DNA of 64,000 nucleotides from Burkholderiales bacterium RIFCSPHIGHO2_12_FULL_63_20 (GTDB taxonomy: Bacteria > Pseudomonadota > Gammaproteobacteria > Burkholderiales > Burkholderiaceae_C): the NCBI GenBank assembly GCA_001770775.1, contig MESA01000011.1:51502-115501 (forward strand), written 5' to 3'. The position numbers and the translations under genes were made by a program. Shown piece after piece: positions 21,222 through 29,990 of this stretch. The notes below the pieces were generated by a model. The model ran no database searches. It was not told the origin of the DNA and saw only the letters and a program-made list of their open reading frames with translations. Position 1 is the stretch's first letter. Each line of letters starts with the position of its first letter.

Positions 21222-23316
21222 GGTAGCGGGCCTCGAAATCGGCAATCGGCATCGGCCGCCCCAACAGGTAGCCCTGGAATGCCTCGCATCCCAGGCGCGC
21301 CAGCATCTGGCGTTGCGCCTCGGTCTCGACGCCCTCGGCGATCACGGTCAGCCCCAGGCTCTGACCCAGGGCGATGATGGTTTGAACGATGACCGCGCTG
21401 CTGTGGTCGTCGAGCAAGCCCGCCACGAAGGACTGGTCGATCTTGAGCTGGTTCAGAGGCAGGCGCTGCAAGTAGGACAGCGAGGAGTAACCGGTCCCGA
21501 AGTCGTCGAGCGAGAAACCGACACCCAGCTTCTGGAGAGCGCTCATCTTGGCGATGACGTCGTCAACGCCACTGACCAGCATGCTCTCGGTCAACTCCAG
21601 CTTGAGCCGACGCGGGTCCGCCCCTGTGTCTGCGAGCACCACCCTAACCTGCTCGACAAAATCAGGCTGAGCGAACTGCAGGGCGCTGACATTGACCGCC
21701 AGCGTGAAATCGGACTGCGCAAAGCGGGCGGACCAGTCCACCAGTTGCCGACACGCCTCGGCCAGCACCCAGATGCCCAGCGGCAGGATGAGTCCGGACG
21801 ATTCGGCCACCGGGATGAACTCGGCCGGGGACACCATGCCTTTGTCAGGATGCAGCCAGCGCACCAGCGCCTCGGCGCCGATCAAGTGCCCGGTGTGCGA
21901 CACCTGAGGCTGGCAGAACAGACGCAGCTGCGCCTGCTTCAGGCCGTCGCGCAAGCTGTTGACCAGGGCCACGCGGTGAGAGACCTCGGCCTGCATCTGC
22001 ACGTCGAAAAAGCGCACTTTGTTGCGCCCGGCCGCCTTGGCGGCATACATGGCCATCTCGGCCTGACGGATGAGTTCGTCCACCGAGGCATGGGGGCCAT
22101 GAAAGAGGGTGATGCCAATGCTGACCGCGCTGCGGTAACTCTGCTCGCGCAGCGCGTAGGGTTCGGCCAACACACTCAGCAGCTTGCGCGCTGTCCGCTC
22201 CGCATCGGCGGCAGCCACCGTCAGATCGTCCGTGAGGTCGTCCAGCATGACGGTGAACTTGTCGCCGCCAAAACGGGCCGCGGTGTCGCTGTCGCGCACA
22301 TGGTTCTGCAGGCGCTCGGCGAGTTGCTGCAGCAGCAGGTCCCCCATTTCGTGGCCCAACGTGTCGTTGAGCCCCTTGAAATCATCGACGTCAATGAACA
22401 GCAAGGCAGCACAGTGCCGGTGACGCTGGCGGGCCGTGATGGCCTGGTGGACGCGGTCCTGCAGCAGGCGGCGGTTGGGCAGGTGGGTCAGGGCATCGTA
22501 GAAAGCCAGGCGCGTGATCTGCGCCTCGGCCTGTTTGCGCTGGGTGATGTCCGTGAGGGTGTGGACGTAGTGGGTCACCTCGCCCTGCGGGTTGTGCACA
22601 GCATTGATGGTGGCCCAGTCGGTGTAGACCTCGCCGTTCTTGCGCCGGTGCCAGATCTCGCCTTGCCAGGTGCCCTGCGCCTGCAGGGTGCGCCACATGT
22701 CGGCAAAAAAATCGGCCTCGTGATGGCCGGAATGCAAGACCTCGGGCGACTGGCCCACCAGCTCTTCGGCGGTGTAGCCGGTGGACTGGGTGAAGGCGCG
22801 GTTGACGCGCAAGATGCGATCCTGCGCGTCGGTGATCAACATGCCTTGCTGAGACTCGAAGGCCGTGGCCGCGATGCGCAGCTCGGTTTCGGCCTGCGCG
22901 AGCTCGCTCATGTCGGCGTCCATGCAGAACATCACCTTGGGATGCCCGGGCAGGGAGACGACCGTGTGGCTGGAGTAGACCGACACGAGGTGCCCGTCCT
23001 TGTGCTGGAGCGTCAGCCGTCCGGCGGGCACCCCCTGGCCCGTTTCGAACATCTGGCGGACCGAGGCCCTCACTTCAGGCCACGCAGCCTGCGGAATGAT
23101 CAGATCGAGCAGGTTGCGGCCGACCGCCTCCTGCGCGCTGTAGCCGTAGATTTTTTCCGAAGCGCAATTCCAGTAGACCACCGTGCCGTCATGCAGATAG
23201 CCCTGGATCGACATCGCGTCGGCTTCGTCGCACAGCTTGTGAAAGCGCGCCTCGGCGGTGTGCTGCGCCTCACGCAAGAACGCCACGGCATCCGAAACCC
23301 CGTTCGGGTCGAGCAT
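21211..23316 (-). CDS. PAS-PAS-GGDEF-EAL c-di-GMP phosphodiesterase
   Basis: 701-aa soluble protein with two PAS domains (about 20-135 and 145-260), a GGDEF domain and a C-terminal EAL domain (about 440-690). The cyclase motif reads GGDKF (350-354): the catalytic Glu is Lys, so cyclase activity is unlikely, while the RxxD site RDSD remains. The EAL domain has its hallmarks: GAEALVRW, NVSA, ELTES, DDFGTGYSSL, KIDQSFV, AEGVET and QGYLLGRP. It is thus expected to degrade c-di-GMP, perhaps with GTP as allosteric ligand. The ATG at 23316 has GGGAG 7 bases upstream; a TTG just before it is ignored. Confidence 0.9.
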   Translation of the reverse strand: MLDPNGVSDAVAFLREAQHTAEARFHKLCDEADAMSIQGYLHDGTVVYWNCASEKIYGYSAQEAVGRNLLDLIIPQAAWPEVRASVRQMFETGQGVPAGRLTLQHKDGHLVSVYSSHTVVSLPGHPKVMFCMDADMSELAQAETELRIAATAFESQQGMLITDAQDRILRVNRAFTQSTGYTAEELVGQSPEVLHSGHHEADFFADMWRTLQAQGTWQGEIWHRRKNGEVYTDWATINAVHNPQGEVTHYVHTLTDITQRKQAEAQITRLAFYDALTHLPNRRLLQDRVHQAITARQRHRHCAALLFIDVDDFKGLNDTLGHEMGDLLLQQLAERLQNHVRDSDTAARFGGDKFTVMLDDLTDDLTVAAADAERTARKLLSVLAEPYALREQSYRSAVSIGITLFHGPHASVDELIRQAEMAMYAAKAAGRNKVRFFDVQMQAEVSHRVALVNSLRDGLKQAQLRLFCQPQVSHTGHLIGAEALVRWLHPDKGMVSPAEFIPVAESSGLILPLGIWVLAEACRQLVDWSARFAQSDFTLAVNVSALQFAQPDFVEQVRVVLADTGADPRRLKLELTESMLVSGVDDVIAKMSALQKLGVGFSLDDFGTGYSSLSYLQRLPLNQLKIDQSFVAGLLDDHSSAVIVQTIIALGQSLGLTVIAEGVETEAQRQMLARLGCEAFQGYLLGRPMPIADFEARYLTP

Positions 23317-23434
23317 CAAGCCACTCCCAGCATGTTTGCATCATTTTTAACATGATCGGCGCTTTCGGACACCCATCCGGCACAGAAAACTGTGGCGTTC
23401 TCCGCCCTGGCCTGCGCACACGGCGGCGCAGGCC

Positions 23435-23857
23435 TCAGGTCGTGTACTGACCCGCCGCTTCAGGCTGAAAGTGCAAGGCCAGGATGCGGGCGGTGCGCGG
23501 CGTGCCGGTGGGCGTGAGCCACACGGCCTCGCCGCCCACGCGGTGCCCCAGCAGGCTGGCGCCCATGGGCGAGAGCAGGGACACCAGGCCGGCTTCGGCG
23601 CTGGCATCGGCCGGGTAACACAGGGTGACGTCGCGCGGTTCGGCATCGCCTTCGCCCTGCAAGCGCAGACGCGAGTTCATGGTGACGACGTCGGGGGCCA
23701 CTTCGCGTGCAGGCACGACATCAGCGGCATCGAGCAAGGCGTCGAGGGCGTGTTTCTGGGCGTCACTCAAGGCCGTGCGGCGCATGAGGCCCAGGATGCG
23801 GGCGTGATCGAGTTCGGTGAGGATGCGCTCGTCCACAGGACGGGTGACAGCAGGCAT
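23435..23857 (-). CDS. rnk: Rnk/GreA-C domain nucleoside diphosphate kinase regulator
   Basis: 140-aa protein with a short N-terminal helical hairpin and a GreA/GreB C-terminal (FKBP-like) domain, the layout of Rnk, which binds RNA polymerase near the secondary channel. Hallmarks are VAPDVVTMNSRLRL, CYPADA and HFQPEAAG. The ATG at 23857 is preceded by GGAG at 5 bases; a TTG at 23872 would swallow that site. A second domain of the same family occurs in this window fused to an acetyltransferase (55003-55914). Confidence 0.85.
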   Translation of the reverse strand: MPAVTRPVDERILTELDHARILGLMRRTALSDAQKHALDALLDAADVVPAREVAPDVVTMNSRLRLQGEGDAEPRDVTLCYPADASAEAGLVSLLSPMGASLLGHRVGGEAVWLTPTGTPRTARILALHFQPEAAGQYTT

Positions 23858-24129
23858 GGGATCTCCAGGCAAAACGGGGTGCGCGGCAGGGCAGGCCCGG
23901 AGATCTCGAAATGCGCGAAGGACGGAAGCGGGAGATCGCCGGGCTCAGGAAAGTGCGGCCAGCGATCGACGCACGCGCTGGCAGGCCCCACGACCCTGAG
24001 GGGCGCGGGGTGGGCGTGCGAGGCATCCTGCGGAGAACATGTGAAGAGTCTAGCCCGGACGGCCACGTTCGGCAAACCCTGGCTCACAAAGCCCGAGACC
24101 CGCCCAGACTGTTCCGCAAAGCAAAACTT

Positions 24130-24146
24130 GGTTCTATTCAAGAACC
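24130..24146. promoter_or_regulatory. Inverted repeat GGTTCT-N5-AGAACC
   Basis: A perfect 6-bp inverted repeat with a 5-base spacer, 185 bases before the livH start. It has no T-run and sits alone in non-coding DNA, so an operator is more likely than a terminator. The protein that binds it is unknown. Confidence 0.45.
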
Positions 24147-24204
24147 GACCCTGAGGGCAAAAACGGCTGACATCAGGATATCCCTGTTAGAGATTACCCT
24201 TGTT

Positions 24205-24223
24205 TGTTCTGCTGTGCAGCAAT
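24205..24223. promoter_or_regulatory. Candidate IclR-type operator upstream of livH
   Basis: TGTTCTGCTGTGCAGCAAT contains the palindrome TTCTGC-N3-GCAGCA, one mismatch from TTCTGC-N3-GCAGAA. The first 13 bases are identical to a site in the fadB promoter at 34382-34400. An IclR regulator gene lies directly downstream of the liv operon, which makes it the natural candidate binder; this is inference. Confidence 0.5.
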
Positions 24224-24330
24224 GAATACCGAAATTGACTTGACCCCTCAAACCGGTGGTGGGCACACTGCTCCTCATACATCGGCCATGCCCATTGGGG
24301 GCGCGCCGAGCACCGTTTGAGGAGCGCATC

Positions 24331-25194
24331 TTGGATTTGTTCTTTCAGCAACTGCTGAATGGTCTGACGATCGGCGGGGTGTACAGCCTGGTCGCGTTGG
24401 GCCTGACGCTGGTTTACGGGATCTTGCACGTCCCGAACTTTGCCCACGGCGCGCTCTACATGGCGGGCGCCTTCGTGGCCTTCTACTTCATGGAGTCGCT
24501 GGGCCTGAACTACTGGCTGGCGATGTTGGGCTCGGCCCTGGTCGTGGCGGTGTTGTCGATGCTGGCCGAGCGGCTGGTGTTCCACAAGCTGCGCAATGCC
24601 CCGCCGCTGCACGACATGATCGCGGCCATCGGCATCCTGCTGTTCCTGGAGGCTGGTGCACAGGCCATCTGGGGCGCCGACTTCCACCGCATGCAGTCGC
24701 CCTACGGTCAACTGGTCGAGATCTTCGGCCTGACCACCGTGGCCCAGCGCCTGCTGATCATTGCCGGCGCCGTGGTGCTGGTGACCGTGCTGCACCTGTT
24801 CCTGACCCGCACCACCACCGGTCTGACCATCATCGCGATGGCGCAGAACCGTGACGGCGCGGCCCTGGTCGGCATCGACGCCACCCGCGTCACGATGCTG
24901 GTGTTCGCCATCTCGGGCGCCCTGGCGGCCGTGGCAGCGGTGCTGTACAGCCCGATCAACCTGGTCTACCCGGCCATGGGCCACCTGGTCATCACCAAGG
25001 CCTTCGTGATCATCATCCTGGGCGGCATGGGCAGCTTCCCCGGCGCCATCGTGGGCGGTCTGATCATCGGTCTGGCCGAAGCCTTCGGCGGCTTCTACTT
25101 CTCGACGGACTACAAGGACCTGATCGCCTTCGTGCTGCTGGTGGTCATCTTGTCGGTTCGCCCCCAAGGTCTGTTTTCGAAAGGCGCGCACTGA
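24331..25194 (+). CDS. livH: Branched-chain amino acid-type ABC transporter permease (LivH)
   Basis: 287-aa inner-membrane permease of the HAAT family. The motif NGLTIGGVYSLVALGLTLVYGI at the N-terminus and about eight hydrophobic helices are typical. The start is a TTG at 24331 (TTGGATTTGTTC, read as MDLFFQQ), with GAGGAG 6-7 bases upstream; the open frame continues upstream to a GTG without support. The substrate of the system need not be an amino acid, since many Burkholderiales paralogues carry aromatic or short organic acids. Confidence 0.92.
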   Translation: MDLFFQQLLNGLTIGGVYSLVALGLTLVYGILHVPNFAHGALYMAGAFVAFYFMESLGLNYWLAMLGSALVVAVLSMLAERLVFHKLRNAPPLHDMIAAIGILLFLEAGAQAIWGADFHRMQSPYGQLVEIFGLTTVAQRLLIIAGAVVLVTVLHLFLTRTTTGLTIIAMAQNRDGAALVGIDATRVTMLVFAISGALAAVAAVLYSPINLVYPAMGHLVITKAFVIIILGGMGSFPGAIVGGLIIGLAEAFGGFYFSTDYKDLIAFVLLVVILSVRPQGLFSKGAH

Positions 25195-25195
25195 C

Positions 25196-26215
25196 ATGAA
25201 GCTCCTTCAAGGTAAGACGGGCTGGGCCCTGCTCATCGCCCTGGCCCTCGTGTTCCCCTACATGGTCTCCAACACCTACTTCCTGTCGGTGATGACGCAG
25301 TCGTACATCTTTGCGATTGCGGCCCTGGGCCTGAACCTGATCACCGGCTACACCGGGCAGTTCAACCTGGCGCACGGTGGCTTCATGGCCATCGGCGCCT
25401 ACGCGGTTGGCTTGCTGACCACGGACTATCAGTGGGGCTTTTGGACCTCGTTCGTGGCCGCGGGCGCCATCTGTGGGGTCGTGGGCTACCTGGTCGGTGC
25501 GCTGTCGCTGCGCATGACGGGCCACGTGTTCTCGATCTTCACGCTGTGCGTGGGCTACATCATCTACCTGCTGATCGAGAAGTGGGAAGACGTGACCCAC
25601 GGCGCCGTGGGCGTGATGGGCATCCCCGCCCCCACGGGCTTTGGCGGTCTGGAGTTCGAGTCGGCCAAGGGTCAGTACTACCTGGTGCTGGTCTTCCTGA
25701 TCCTGGGCGCCTACATCATGCACCGCATCGTGCATTCGCTGCTGGGCCGCAGTTTCGTGGCCGTGCGCAACAGCGAGGCCCTGGCTGAAGCACTGGGCAT
25801 TCCGCTGGCACGCACCAAGCGTCTGGCCTTCGTGCTGTCGGTGATCTATGCCGGTCTGGCCGGTGGCCTGTACGCCGGCGTGGTGCGCTTCCTGGGCCCT
25901 GACCTGGCGGCCACCCACCACACCTTCGAGCTGGTGATGTTCATGCTGGTAGGCGGCATCGGCACCATCCTGGGCCCAATCCTGGGTTCGATCCTGGTGC
26001 CTTGGCTGACCCAGTCGCTGCAGTTCCTGCAGGACTACCGCATGGTCGTCTTCGGTCCGGTGCTGATCCTGCTGCTGATCTTCGTGCCCAACGGCATCGT
26101 CGGCACCATCCTGCATCGCCGTGCCCGCCGCGCAGCGGCCCTGCGCGAGCAGGCCCAGGCAGCAAACGCCCCGGCTGCCGCCTCGTCCACCCCTACCGGA
26201 GCCCGCCATGCTTGA
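25196..26215 (+). CDS. livM: Branched-chain amino acid-type ABC transporter permease (LivM)
   Basis: 339-aa second permease, with hydrophobic helices throughout and the family motif LGLNLITGYTGQFNLAHGGFMAIGAYAVGLL near residue 45. It starts one base after the livH stop and overlaps livG by 8 bases, so expression is coupled. The C-terminal 30 residues are Ala-rich and polar, probably cytosolic. Confidence 0.93.
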   Translation: MKLLQGKTGWALLIALALVFPYMVSNTYFLSVMTQSYIFAIAALGLNLITGYTGQFNLAHGGFMAIGAYAVGLLTTDYQWGFWTSFVAAGAICGVVGYLVGALSLRMTGHVFSIFTLCVGYIIYLLIEKWEDVTHGAVGVMGIPAPTGFGGLEFESAKGQYYLVLVFLILGAYIMHRIVHSLLGRSFVAVRNSEALAEALGIPLARTKRLAFVLSVIYAGLAGGLYAGVVRFLGPDLAATHHTFELVMFMLVGGIGTILGPILGSILVPWLTQSLQFLQDYRMVVFGPVLILLLIFVPNGIVGTILHRRARRAAALREQAQAANAPAAASSTPTGARHA

Positions 26216-26972
26216 GATTCGCGGACTGACCAAACGCTTCGGCGGTCTGACGGCCGTCAACAATGTGACGGCCCACTTTGAGGCCGGTCGCATCAACGCC
26301 ATCATCGGCCCCAACGGCGCCGGCAAGACGACGTTCTTCAACCTGATCGCGGGCACCCACGCCCCGTCGTCCGGCCAGATCATCGTCAAGGGCGAGGACG
26401 TCACCGGGATGCGCGCCGACCAGATCGCCCGTCTGGGCGTGGCACGCACCTTCCAGGCCACCAACCTGTTCGACCAGGCCTCGGTGCTGGACAACCTGAT
26501 CGTGGGTCACCGCCTGCGCACGCGCTCGGGTCTGTGGGACGTGATCATGCACACACCCTTGCTCAAGCGCGAAGAAAAGCTGTGCCGCGAGAAGGCCGAA
26601 GCTGCGCTGGAGTTCGTGGGCCTGAACCACGTGGCGCACCGCCTGGCCGGTGACATCACGCAGGAAGAGCGCAAGCGCGTGGCCTTCGCCCTGGCGCTTG
26701 CCACCGAACCCGACCTCCTGCTGCTGGACGAGCCCGCCGGCGGCGTGAACCCCGAAGAAACCGTGGGCCTGGCCGATCTGATCCGCAAGCTCGTGGACCA
26801 CGGCAAGACCGTGTGCCTGATCGAGCACAAGATGGACATGATCATGAGCCTGGCCGACAAGATCATCGTGCTGAACTACGGCGAGAAGATCGCCGAGGGC
26901 ACACCTGCCGAGATCCGCAGCAACCCGCTGGTGATCGACGCTTACCTGGGAGCCGAACATGCTGAAGCTTGA
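26208..26972 (+). CDS. livG: ABC transporter ATP-binding protein LivG
   Basis: 254-aa ATPase with Walker A GPNGAGKTTFFN, Walker B DLLLLDEPAGGVN and the LivG-type signature GDITQEERKRVAFALAL, where the usual LSGGQ is degenerate as in this subfamily. It carries the BCA-type C-terminal end. The ATG at 26208 (MLEIRGLTKRFGG) overlaps livM; the open frame extends upstream but out of family homology. Confidence 0.93.
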   Translation: MLEIRGLTKRFGGLTAVNNVTAHFEAGRINAIIGPNGAGKTTFFNLIAGTHAPSSGQIIVKGEDVTGMRADQIARLGVARTFQATNLFDQASVLDNLIVGHRLRTRSGLWDVIMHTPLLKREEKLCREKAEAALEFVGLNHVAHRLAGDITQEERKRVAFALALATEPDLLLLDEPAGGVNPEETVGLADLIRKLVDHGKTVCLIEHKMDMIMSLADKIIVLNYGEKIAEGTPAEIRSNPLVIDAYLGAEHAEA

Positions 26973-27675
26973 AGGCGTTTCGCTGTCGTACGGCAGCTTC
27001 CGCGCCCTGGACAATGTGAGCCTGCACGCCGGCAAGGGCGAGCTGGTGGTGCTGCTGGGCGCCAATGGCGCGGGCAAGAGCTCGATTTTCATGGCCATCT
27101 CGGGCATCAACAAGACGAGCAGTGGCTCGATCTCGTTCGAGGGCCAGGAGATGGTCGGCATGAAGCCCTCAAGCATCGTCGAGCACGGCGTGGTGCATTG
27201 CCCGGAAGGCCGCAAGCTGTTCCCTCAGATGTCGGTGGAGCAGAACCTGCTGCTGGGCGCATACGTGCACCGCAAGGCGCAGGACACCAAGGCCACCTCC
27301 AAGCAGATCCTCGATCACATCTACGAGCTCTTCCCCATCCTGCAGCAAAAGCGCCATGACCCGGCCGGCTCGCTGTCGGGCGGTCAGCAGCAGATGGTGG
27401 CCATCGGCCGCGCGCTGATGGGCCGCCCCAAGGCCTTGCTGCTGGACGAACCCTCGCTCGGGTTGGCCCCCTTGGTGGTCAAGCAGATGTTCGAGATCAT
27501 TCAAAAGATCAACCAGACCGGCGTGACCGTGTTGCTGGCTGAACAGAACGCCTACTCGGCATTGCGCATTGCACACCGGGCCTATGTGCTCGAACGCGGC
27601 CGCATTGTCATGGAAGGCAAGCCCGAAGAGATGCTGCACGACGAAGGCATCCGCAAGGCTTACATCGGCGCCTGA
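26959..27675 (+). CDS. livF: ABC transporter ATP-binding protein LivF
   Basis: 238-aa partner ATPase with Walker [13 protein letters not shown], signature [16 protein letters not shown] and Walker [14 protein letters not shown]. It overlaps livG by 14 bases. The LivF-type motif around [21 protein letters not shown] is present. Confidence 0.94.
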   Translation: MLKLEGVSLSYGSFRALDNVSLHAGKGELVVLLGANGAGKSSIFMAISGINKTSSGSISFEGQEMVGMKPSSIVEHGVVHCPEGRKLFPQMSVEQNLLLGAYVHRKAQDTKATSKQILDHIYELFPILQQKRHDPAGSLSGGQQQMVAIGRALMGRPKALLLDEPSLGLAPLVVKQMFEIIQKINQTGVTVLLAEQNAYSALRIAHRAYVLERGRIVMEGKPEEMLHDEGIRKAYIGA

Positions 27676-27734
27676 TGGCGTCTTGCTGTCCCCCTTTTGC
27701 TCCCTTTTCACCCCCTTCACAAGGAGACCTCACC

Positions 27735-28901
27735 ATGCGATTCATCCCCAAAGCGCTCAAGCTCGCCCCTCTGGCCGCCACCGTGGCCCTGGCCTTCAGC
27801 GCCAGCGGTGCCTGGGCTCAGGAAGTGCTCAAGATCGGCCTGACCGCCCCGCTGAGCGGCGGCGCCGCCCTGTACGGCAAGAATGTGCTCAACGGCCTGA
27901 ACCTGGCTGCCAAGGAGATCAACGCCCAGGGTCTGACCGTGGCTGGCAAGAAGTACAAGGTCGAGATCGTGGCGCTGGACGACAAGTACTCGCCCGCCGA
28001 GGCCAGCATCAACGCCCGCCGTTTGAAGCAACAGCATGAGACGGCCGTGATTTACGTGCCGCACTCGGGCGGTGCCTTTGCCTTGCAGACCTTCAACCAG
28101 CAAGAGAACTTTCTGCTGATGGCCTACACCAGCGTGCCCACGATCACGGAAAAGGGCAACAAGCTGACGATGCGCATTCCGCCCAACTTCATGACCTACA
28201 TCGAGCCCTTCATCCGCTACGAGATGAAGAAGGGCAAGAAGCTGGGCATGGCGCCGGCTGACCACGACTACGCCAAGGCCTGGGTGGCCGCGTTCGAGCC
28301 GGCCTGGACCAAGGCCGGTGGCACCGTGGTGTCCAAGAACCCGATGTCGTACAACAAGTCGGCCGACTTTTACACCGGCGTGAGCCGCGTGCTGGAGAAC
28401 AAGCCGGACGTGATGTTCATCGGCGGCCCCTCCGAGCCGACCGGTCTGGTGGCCAAGCAGGCGCGCGAGCTGGGCTTCAAGGGCTCCTTCATCGTGATGG
28501 ACCAGGCCAAGATGGATGAAATGGCCAAGGTGATCGGCGGTCTGCAAATGCTCGAAGGCTCGATCGGCACCCTGCCGCTGACGGCTGACGAGCGCCCCGG
28601 CGCCAAGGCCTTCGTGAACGCCTTCCGTGCCGAGTACGGCGCGGGCGCGAACCCGTCGTCGGAGTCGTCGCTGAACTACTCGTCGCTGCACATCGTGGTC
28701 AACGCGATGAAGATGGCCGGCACGGTGAGCGACCCCGCCGCCATCCGCGCCAAGCTGGACGCTGCGGCCAAGGCCCTGCCTGACGCCATCAATCCCAACG
28801 ACTTCAATGGCGTGGACGCCAACGGCGGCTCGGTGCTCAACACCGTGATCGGCGTGGTCGAGGGTGGCAAGCTCAAGGGTGTGCGCCTGAAGGACCTGTG
28901 A
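27735..28901 (+). CDS. ABC transporter periplasmic substrate-binding protein (LivK-type)
   Basis: 388-aa type I periplasmic binding protein. A signal peptide (residues 1-28, ending GAWAQ) precedes the mature start EVLKIGLTAPLSGGAALYGKN, the standard Leu/Ile/Val-family fold. The ATG at 27735 has AAGGAG 8 bases upstream. Following a full HMGF set, it completes the transporter. The ligand cannot be read from sequence; the IclR gene next door and the operator shared with the acyl-CoA locus point to a carboxylic acid. Confidence 0.92.
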   Translation: MRFIPKALKLAPLAATVALAFSASGAWAQEVLKIGLTAPLSGGAALYGKNVLNGLNLAAKEINAQGLTVAGKKYKVEIVALDDKYSPAEASINARRLKQQHETAVIYVPHSGGAFALQTFNQQENFLLMAYTSVPTITEKGNKLTMRIPPNFMTYIEPFIRYEMKKGKKLGMAPADHDYAKAWVAAFEPAWTKAGGTVVSKNPMSYNKSADFYTGVSRVLENKPDVMFIGGPSEPTGLVAKQARELGFKGSFIVMDQAKMDEMAKVIGGLQMLEGSIGTLPLTADERPGAKAFVNAFRAEYGAGANPSSESSLNYSSLHIVVNAMKMAGTVSDPAAIRAKLDAAAKALPDAINPNDFNGVDANGGSVLNTVIGVVEGGKLKGVRLKDL

Positions 28902-28908
28902 TCCCGGA

Positions 28909-28973
28909 CCGTCCACCGTCTGCGGTGGACGGCACCGCAGGCGGGCCCCCACACGGGGTGACCCGCCTTTTTT
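28909..28973 (+). terminator. Double hairpin and intrinsic terminator after the liv operon
   Basis: First a perfect 10-bp hairpin CCGTCCACCG-TCTG-CGGTGGACGG (28909-28932), then GGCGGG...CCCGCC followed by six T (28940-28973). The second is a typical intrinsic terminator; the first, without T-run, may protect the transcript end. Confidence 0.85.
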
Positions 28974-29123
28974 GCGCGCAGACCGCTGTTCTGCACATCA
29001 ATATCCGATTTCACCATGCAAGCCTCTTCTGGCTTGCCCGGAAAGGCGTCATTGTCCACACAAAGTCCAAGCGGGGCAGCAACGAGACATGCCAAGATTC
29101 CGGAAACCAACCGCCATGCCACC

Positions 29124-29924
29124 ATGCAGACCCTAGAAGCCACCGCCCTCGAAGATGGCAAGGAAGACCGACACTTCGTGACCGCCCTGGCGCGCGGCCT
29201 GGAGGTCTTGTCGTGCTTTCGAACGGGGGACAAAGCCCTGGGCAACCAAGAGATCGCCAAGCGCTGCAAGCTGCCCAAATCCACGGTGTCCCGCCTGACG
29301 TACACGCTGACCAAGCTGGGCTACCTGATCCAGCTGGAGGAAAACGGCAAGTACCGACTGGGCACCTCGACGCTGGCCCTGGGCAGCTACATGATGGCGC
29401 GCCTGGACGTCAAGCAATTGGCCAAGCCGATGATGCAGGAGCTGGCCGAGTTCGCCAAGGCCACGGTGTCGCTGGGCACACGCGACCGGCTGGCCATGCT
29501 CTACGTCGAGAACTGCCGCAGCTCGGCGGCCCTGACCTTGAGCGTGGACGTGGGCTCGCGCATTCCGCTGCTCAACTCGGCCTTGGGGCGCGCCTACCTG
29601 GCTGAGATCAGTGTGAACGAGCGCCACGAACTGCTGGAGCGGTTCCGCGAGTACGACGAGCAGGCTTGGCCGGGCATCCAGGCCGCCATCAACGGTGCGC
29701 TGGATGACTACCGCGCGCTGGGTTGCACCCGCTCTTTCGGTGACCTGCAGCCGCACGTCAACGGGATCGCGGTGGCCTTCAACCCGGGCGGCGGACTGCC
29801 CATCATGGCCATCAGCTGTGCCGGCCCGGCGTTCAGTCTCTCGCAGGAGTTCCTGCTCAATGAGGTGCGCCCCCGTCTGATCGAGATGGCGCGCAAGTTG
29901 CAAGCCTCGGCCGGTCGCACCTGA
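29124..29924 (+). CDS. IclR family transcriptional regulator
   Basis: 266-aa regulator with an N-terminal winged helix-turn-helix (about 18-80: LARGLEVLSCF, NQEIAKRCKLPKSTVSRLTYTLTKLGYL) and a C-terminal ligand-binding GAF-like domain with the GALDDYRALGCTRSFGD and NPGGGLPIMAISCAGPAF segments. It follows the liv terminator. I use the ATG at 29124; an ATG at 29016 would add 36 poorly conserved residues, and neither has a good ribosome-binding site. Upstream at 28987-28994 is TGTTCTGC, a half of the operator motif seen at livH and fadB, which hints at autoregulation. Confidence 0.85.
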   Translation: MQTLEATALEDGKEDRHFVTALARGLEVLSCFRTGDKALGNQEIAKRCKLPKSTVSRLTYTLTKLGYLIQLEENGKYRLGTSTLALGSYMMARLDVKQLAKPMMQELAEFAKATVSLGTRDRLAMLYVENCRSSAALTLSVDVGSRIPLLNSALGRAYLAEISVNERHELLERFREYDEQAWPGIQAAINGALDDYRALGCTRSFGDLQPHVNGIAVAFNPGGGLPIMAISCAGPAFSLSQEFLLNEVRPRLIEMARKLQASAGRT

Positions 29925-29990
29925 CGCCCTGTATGAGCGTACGGACGTCACCGCAGGGTGCGCCTCTGTTAAGCTGAAAAGCTTTACCGG

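Larger units (their letters stand above)
23858..24330. promoter_or_regulatory. Upstream region of the liv operon
   Basis: 473 bases with no supported gene. The last 200 bases become AT-richer and hold two inverted repeats: GGTTCT-N5-AGAACC (24130-24146) and TTCTGC-TGT-GCAGCA (24207-24221). This is where the liv promoter should lie. The first 200 bases also serve the divergent rnk gene. Short open frames here have no coding signature. Confidence 0.55.
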
